Assembly (NCBI GenBank): GCA_002331575.1
Contig: DCZG01000036.1
Coordinates: 1-9,044 of the forward strand
Reading direction: 5' to 3'
Source of the DNA: Atopobium sp. UBA2090
GTDB lineage: Bacteria > Actinomycetota > Coriobacteriia > Coriobacteriales > Atopobiaceae
Length of the DNA: 9,044 bases
Shown piece by piece: positions 6,001-9,044 of this stretch. A model generated the notes under the pieces. That model was given only the letters and a program-made list of their open reading frames with translations. It did not search any database and had not been told where the DNA came from. The first letter of the stretch is position 1; each line of letters begins with the position of its first letter. A program made the translations under genes and the position numbers.

Positions 6001-6642
6001 ATGGCAAACGCAAAGAAGCTCGGCTGCACCTGGCCCGAGGCCCGCCTGGAGCCGCGGCGCCTGCGCGTGGCCGACGACTATCTGCAGGGCGTCCTCGACG
6101 GAAAGAACTTCCTTGTGTTCGACGGCGCCATGGGCACGCAGCTGCAGGCGCGCGGCCTTGCCGCCGGCGAGCTGCCGGAGCTTCTGTGCCTTGCCAACCC
6201 CGGCGAGATCTCCGAGGTTCACGCCGCCTATGTCGCCGCCGGCGCGGACGTCGTGACCACGAACACCTTCGGCGCGAACCGCGATAAGCTCGGCGACGCC
6301 GCGACCGTGGAGCAGATCTTCGACGCCGCCGTCTCGTGCGCACGCGCCTCGGGGGGCGCGCTACGTCGCCGCCGACATCGGCCCGTCGGGGCAGCTCCTC
6401 GAGCCTATGGGGATCCTTCCCTTTGACGAGGCGTACGCGCTCTTCGCCGAGCAGGCGCGGGCCGCGACCGCCGCGGGCGCCGACCTCTTTATTATCGAGA
6501 CCATGGCCGACCTCGCGGAGGCCAAGGCGGCGCTTCTTGCCGTCGTCGAGAACTCGGACCTGCCTGTCTTCGTCACGATGACGTTCGCCGAGGACGGCCG
6601 CACCTTCCTCGGCACCACGCCCGAGGTCGCTGCCGTGACCTC
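6001..6642 (+). pseudogene. MetH-like homocysteine S-methyltransferase, N-terminal domain only, frameshifted and truncated
   Basis: From ATG 6001 (GGGGAGA 7 bases upstream) the protein shows the homocysteine S-methyltransferase start DGAMGTQLQARG and the motif TTNTFGANRDKLG. At the six-G run 6351-6356 the frame breaks. The next frame resumes without loss: ARYVAADIGPSGQLLEPMG, then ADLFIIETMADLAEAKAAL, VFVTMTFAEDGRTFLG and TTPEVAAVT. Five Gs would restore a continuous ASGARYVAAD. Homology then stops near 6640, where the family continues toward its zinc-binding cysteine motif, so the catalytic zinc site and any folate and cobalamin domains are missing. An intact enzyme would methylate homocysteine to methionine. 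The frameshift could be a homopolymer sequencing error, but the truncation cannot. The N-terminal extension and style suit the cobalamin-dependent MetH type, though a stand-alone homocysteine methyltransferase is possible. Confidence 0.8.
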
Positions 6643-6754
6643 TGGCTCATGTGCGGAGAGATGCCATGTCCCGTGAACGGGATGTGCAGAAACAGATCAT
6701 CGGGATGTTCAATTCCTGGTGATATTACCGTTCACTTCTTATTGAAAGAAAACA
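6643..6754. other. Junction segment between the metH fragment and mobile-element DNA
   Basis: About 110 bases that are much less GC-rich than either side. Within them, GGAGAG (6656-6661) precedes ATG 6666 and a short frame MSRERDVQKQIIGMFNSW ending at TGA 6720-6722. Past the TGA the same frame reads YYRSLLIERK with similar protein character, so it may be the remains of a gene interrupted by an in-frame stop. The family is not recognised. The segment may be the end of an inserted element or a leftover of another contig. Confidence 0.4.
6666..6685. repeat. Short inverted repeat in the junction segment
   Basis: TCCCGT (6669-6674) and ACGGGA (6677-6682) are perfect inverted copies separated by GA, and the flanking ATG/TGT bases extend the pairing with wobbles. 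It overlaps the first codons of the short frame at 6666. A 2-base loop favours a DNA-level protein site over an RNA hairpin. It lies just past the metH truncation, but no matching copy was noticed elsewhere in the window. Confidence 0.4.
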
Positions 6755-7174
6755 GCCATCGCCCTCTACCTCCTCGGCGCACTCTCTGGTGCCACGGCAG
6801 TCGCGGCAATCGCGCTCTGCAGGGCGGCCGGGACCGCGGACGATCGCACCCGTCGCGAGCGACGCGCGCCGGGCCCTCGCGAGCATCGGTCGTGATGCCA
6901 TGGAGGCGGGACCTGAGAGCGCGTCCGTCCCGAGCTCCTCGTCGGACTCGCCGAACGCGTCGCGCGACGCCGTGCCGGACGCGCGGCGCAGCCTGGCCGC
7001 CCGTCCCAGCGCTGCCGCCCGGCGGCCCTTGAGCTCCGACAGGGCGGCGTCGCCCTCGTCGTGTGCGATGCCGGCGCTCACGGCGTCCGTGCGCCCCTCG
7101 AACGCGACCGAGGAGGCGTCCGCCACCTCGCGCGCGACGGCGCCGCCACCCGCCTTCCCCTGTCGGGCGCTCAC
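6725..7174 (-). CDS. Hypothetical protein translationally coupled to virB4; distal part doubtful
   Basis: The GTG at 7174-7172 overlaps the virB4 TGA in the sequence GTGA, the classic coupling arrangement. The product (149 residues if read to TAA 6725-6727) starts MSARQGKAGGGAVAREVADA and is rich in Ala, Arg, Gly and acidic residues with no membrane segment or motif I recognise. In Tn1549-like modules the gene after virB4 usually encodes a cell-wall hydrolase of the CD1107 type, whose N-terminal region can be low in complexity; this might be the start of such a gene, but no hydrolase domain is visible. The last 45 residues or so are antisense to the DUF3789-like frame and have cysteine- and arginine-rich shadow character, so the true gene is probably cut between about 6850 and 6900. 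Confidence 0.45.
   Translation of the reverse strand: MSARQGKAGGGAVAREVADASSVAFEGRTDAVSAGIAHDEGDAALSELKGRRAAALGRAARLRRASGTASRDAFGESDEELGTDALSGPASMASRPMLARARRASLATGAIVRGPGRPAERDCRDCRGTRECAEEVEGDGCFLSIRSER
6755..6895 (+). pseudogene. DUF3789-like small membrane protein, start missing
   Basis: The frame encodes AIALYLLGALSGATAVAAIA followed by LCRAAGTADDRTRRERRA and stops at TGA 6893-6895. One hydrophobic helix followed by LCxAAGxAD is the pattern of the DUF3789 family of tiny single-pass proteins found in Tn1549/CTn-type conjugative elements. Upstream the frame meets TGA at 6743-6745 with no start codon between, so the head is absent and the break lies near 6753. It runs antisense to the small ORF that follows virB4, although in such elements these genes are normally co-oriented. 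Family assignment rests on my reading of a short motif and is tentative. Confidence 0.5.
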
Positions 7175-9044
7175 CTCTCCGCCTTCCGAGTCGTCGCCTT
7201 CCTGCGGCGCCGCTTCGGCGCCTGCTCGCTCGGCTTCGTGTTGAAGAGGTCGTAGAGCGCGCCCCTGGGGAAGTCGTCCTTGATGGGGACGCGCGCGCCG
7301 CCGGCGACGAGTAGCCCCTCGCCCGGCTTGATTGACTCGTCGATGTAGCGCGACTCCTGCTCGGAGAGCCCAAGGAGGTCGACCCACGCCCTGCGGTCCA
7401 CGGGCGACTGCTTGTGGAGGAGGATGAAGTCCGAGTTGAGGACCATGTTCCTGGCCTCCTCGTGCTCCAGCATGTAGACCGAGTTCTGCGTGATGCCCGT
7501 GGCGACGAGGCCGAACTTGCGCCCCTCGGCCCAGAACCGCGAGAAGTACGAGACGATCGCAGGGTGCTCGAAGAGCGACTGGACCTCGTCGATGTAGAGC
7601 CACGTGGTGACGCCCCGCTCGTAGTTCGAGTACATGCGGTTCCGCACGGACTCGAGCGCCGCGAGCATGCCGAAGGTCCTGAGGTTAGAGGTGAGGTCCC
7701 TGAGGTCGATGTCGACGATCCGGTTCGAGAGGTCGACGTCAGACTCGTGGCTGAAGAACGACTGCGCTCCCACGGCGTAGCGCTCGTAGCGAAGCGCGAT
7801 GTCCCGCGCCTCGCGCTCCTCCTGCGCGAGCAGCTTCTCGTAGAGGTCTCCGAGCGTGGGGGTCCCGCCGTCCCCGGAGCGGCCCTCGTAGCACGCCTCG
7901 ACGCAGCGAGCGATGATGGACTTGTCCGCCTCGGGGAGCCCTTGGCTCCCCTCGGACATGGTCGCGGCCGAGAGCGCGAGGAAGGCGTCGATCTTGAACG
8001 CCCGCTGGGCGCTCGGGCTGAGGTCCGCCACGTCGGTGAGGTCGAAGGGGTTGAGGTGCGAGTCGGAGTCCGGCCCGAGCCTGATGGTGGTCCCGCCGCA
8101 CGGCTCCGTCACAGCGGAGTACTCCCCGGCGGGGTCGAAGATGATCACCTGGTCGGTGGGATACGCGAGGATCGTGTTGAGGATCTCGCGCTTCGTCGAG
8201 AAGGACTTGCCGCTGCCGGGCTTGCCGGCGACGAACCCCATGGGGCTCGCGAGGCTGCGCCTGTTGCAGATCACCAGGTTCGAGCTCTCCTTGTTCTGGC
8301 CGTAGTAGCCGCCGCCCTCCTGGTTGAGCTCCTGCGTGGCGAAGGGCATCTGGATCGCCACCTCCGCGGTGGTCATCATCCTGCCGACCTCCACGCGGTT
8401 GGCGCCGAGGGGGAGCACCGAGTTGAGCCCCTCCCTCTGCCGGTAGTCGAGCGTCCCGACGTCGATCGAGTTCGACCGCGCCGTGCGCATTATCTGCTCG
8501 ACCTGGTTGCGCAGCGCGTCGCGGGTGTCCGCGTAGGTGTACACGAGCCCCGTGTATCGGAAGAGCCGCTGGTTCTTGTTCTGGAGGTGGTCGAGGAGGT
8601 CCTCTGCCTCGGCCTTCGAGTACTTGAGCTCCGAGGGCAGGATGTCGAAGTCGTAGCCGCGCTTCACGGCGGTCATCTGCTCGTCGATGATCTCCTTGTC
8701 CATCCACGCCAGCCGCTTCTTCACGAAGGCGATCGCGCGCGACTTGTCCATGCCCCTCACGTGCAGGCTCACCGCGAGCGGGATGGGCAGGTCCACGATC
8801 TCGGCCACGCACCGGTCCGAGAGCTCAGAGCCGAACGAGCGGAACGCGAGCGTCTGGCACCACTTGCCGTCGATCCTGAGGCACGTCGCGGAGCCCTCGG
8901 GCTTCGCCTCGATGCAGTTGGGGCACGCGAGGTCCTTCGCGCGCAGCCCTGAGGTCGCCCCGAGGGCCTCCCACCCAGCGGCGGGAGGGTTGCCCGGGCG
9001 CAGCAGCTCCGCTATCGCGCGCAGGCGAGCCGGGCCGTCGAGCG
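7171..9044 (-). CDS. VirB4-type conjugation ATPase (5'-truncated at window end)
   Basis: The frame is open to the window edge and gives 623 residues, lacking only the N-terminus of a protein usually about 800 long. A GTG at 8808 is not the start: upstream residues such as KWCQTLAFRSFGSELSDRCV continue the family's N-terminal domain. The N-terminal part contains the VirB4/TraE domain (LPLGANRVEVGRMMTTAEVA, then PFATQELNQEGGGYYGQN). The ATPase core has Walker A GKPGSGKS (residues 273-280, bases 8206-8226), IIFDPAGEY, HLNPFDL, Walker B WLYIDE (Asp485, Glu486) and the VirB4-type ATGITQN segment. The C-terminus is basic (PKRRRRKATTRKAER). The protein powers pilus or mating-channel assembly of a type IV secretion system at the inner face of the membrane. 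Sequence style fits Tn1549/CTn-like integrative conjugative elements of gut Firmicutes and Actinobacteria. It shows that the right-hand part of the window belongs to a conjugative element. Confidence 0.9.
   Translation of the reverse strand, partial: LDGPARLRAIAELLRPGNPPAAGWEALGATSGLRAKDLACPNCIEAKPEGSATCLRIDGKWCQTLAFRSFGSELSDRCVAEIVDLPIPLAVSLHVRGMDKSRAIAFVKKRLAWMDKEIIDEQMTAVKRGYDFDILPSELKYSKAEAEDLLDHLQNKNQRLFRYTGLVYTYADTRDALRNQVEQIMRTARSNSIDVGTLDYRQREGLNSVLPLGANRVEVGRMMTTAEVAIQMPFATQELNQEGGGYYGQNKESSNLVICNRRSLASPMGFVAGKPGSGKSFSTKREILNTILAYPTDQVIIFDPAGEYSAVTEPCGGTTIRLGPDSDSHLNPFDLTDVADLSPSAQRAFKIDAFLALSAATMSEGSQGLPEADKSIIARCVEACYEGRSGDGGTPTLGDLYEKLLAQEEREARDIALRYERYAVGAQSFFSHESDVDLSNRIVDIDLRDLTSNLRTFGMLAALESVRNRMYSNYERGVTTWLYIDEVQSLFEHPAIVSYFSRFWAEGRKFGLVATGITQNSVYMLEHEEARNMVLNSDFILLHKQSPVDRRAWVDLLGLSEQESRYIDESIKPGEGLLVAGGARVPIKDDFPRGALYDLFNTKPSEQAPKRRRRKATTRKAER

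Noticed and set aside
7175..7603. Extension of the small minus-strand ORF upstream into virB4
   Set aside because: The upstream part overlaps VirB4 coding in another frame; the GTG at 7174 overlapping the virB4 stop is the better start.
7739..8812. 357-codon minus-strand frame inside virB4
   Set aside because: Arg/Gly/Pro-rich shadow in an alternative frame of the VirB4 gene, which carries intact Walker motifs in the accepted frame.
7414..8952. 512-codon plus-strand open frame
   Set aside because: It is antisense to the well-supported virB4, rich in Arg/Val/Glu/Gly with no motif. High-GC codon bias routinely opens the complementary frame.
1..9044. CRISPR array, tRNA, rRNA or complete insertion sequence
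   Set aside because: No regularly spaced repeats, cloverleaf with TTCGANNC arm and acceptor stem, rRNA motifs, or transposase with terminal repeats were seen on either strand.

Overview
The window looks like part of a high-GC actinobacterial chromosome, most likely a gut member of the Coriobacteriia (Collinsella/Olsenella-like). The assignment is an inference from strong G/C preference at third codon positions, a lactose phosphotransferase (PTS) locus, a cobalamin gene, and a conjugation ATPase of the Tn1549/CTn type. No species-level marker is present.

Layout. Bases 1-105 hold the tail of an unidentified gene. Bases 107-604 are one open frame that starts as the cobalamin enzyme CbiD (about 30 residues) and then becomes the C-terminal part of a LacC-type tagatose-6-phosphate kinase. 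A hairpin follows at 640-671. Bases 696-981 (minus) hold an unrecognised, broken small gene with two frameshifts and ATA where the start codon should be. Bases 1037-5613 form an intact lactose/galactoside module: a LacI-family regulator (minus), a divergent control region with a perfect 18-bp palindrome overlapping the likely promoter, the lactose-specific EIICB permease LacE, an intercistronic hairpin, and 6-phospho-beta-galactosidase LacG, closed by a 17-bp-stem hairpin. LacE would import and phosphorylate lactose, and LacG would split lactose-6-phosphate into glucose and galactose-6-phosphate. LacC belongs to the downstream tagatose-6-phosphate pathway, but only its C-terminal part is seen. 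The EIIA component (LacF) that LacE needs is not in the window.

Bases 5676-5925 hold no gene I recognise. Bases 6001 to about 6642 are the N-terminal homocysteine S-methyltransferase domain of a MetH-like protein, frameshifted at a six-G run and then cut off. A short lower-GC stretch (6643-6754) leads into the right-hand part, which is mobile-element-like: a headless DUF3789-type membrane peptide (plus), and on the minus strand a VirB4 ATPase running off the window end, followed by a small ORF overlapping its stop codon by 4 bp.

The most notable large-scale feature is the number of broken joints: CbiD to LacC near 195, MetH to non-coding near 6642, and a headless DUF3789 near 6753. They could be real deletions and insertions around a mobile element, or chimeric assembly of a fragmented genome. 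I cannot decide this from sequence alone. I found no convincing novel defence or other undescribed multi-gene system, no CRISPR array, no tRNA or rRNA, and no complete insertion sequence.
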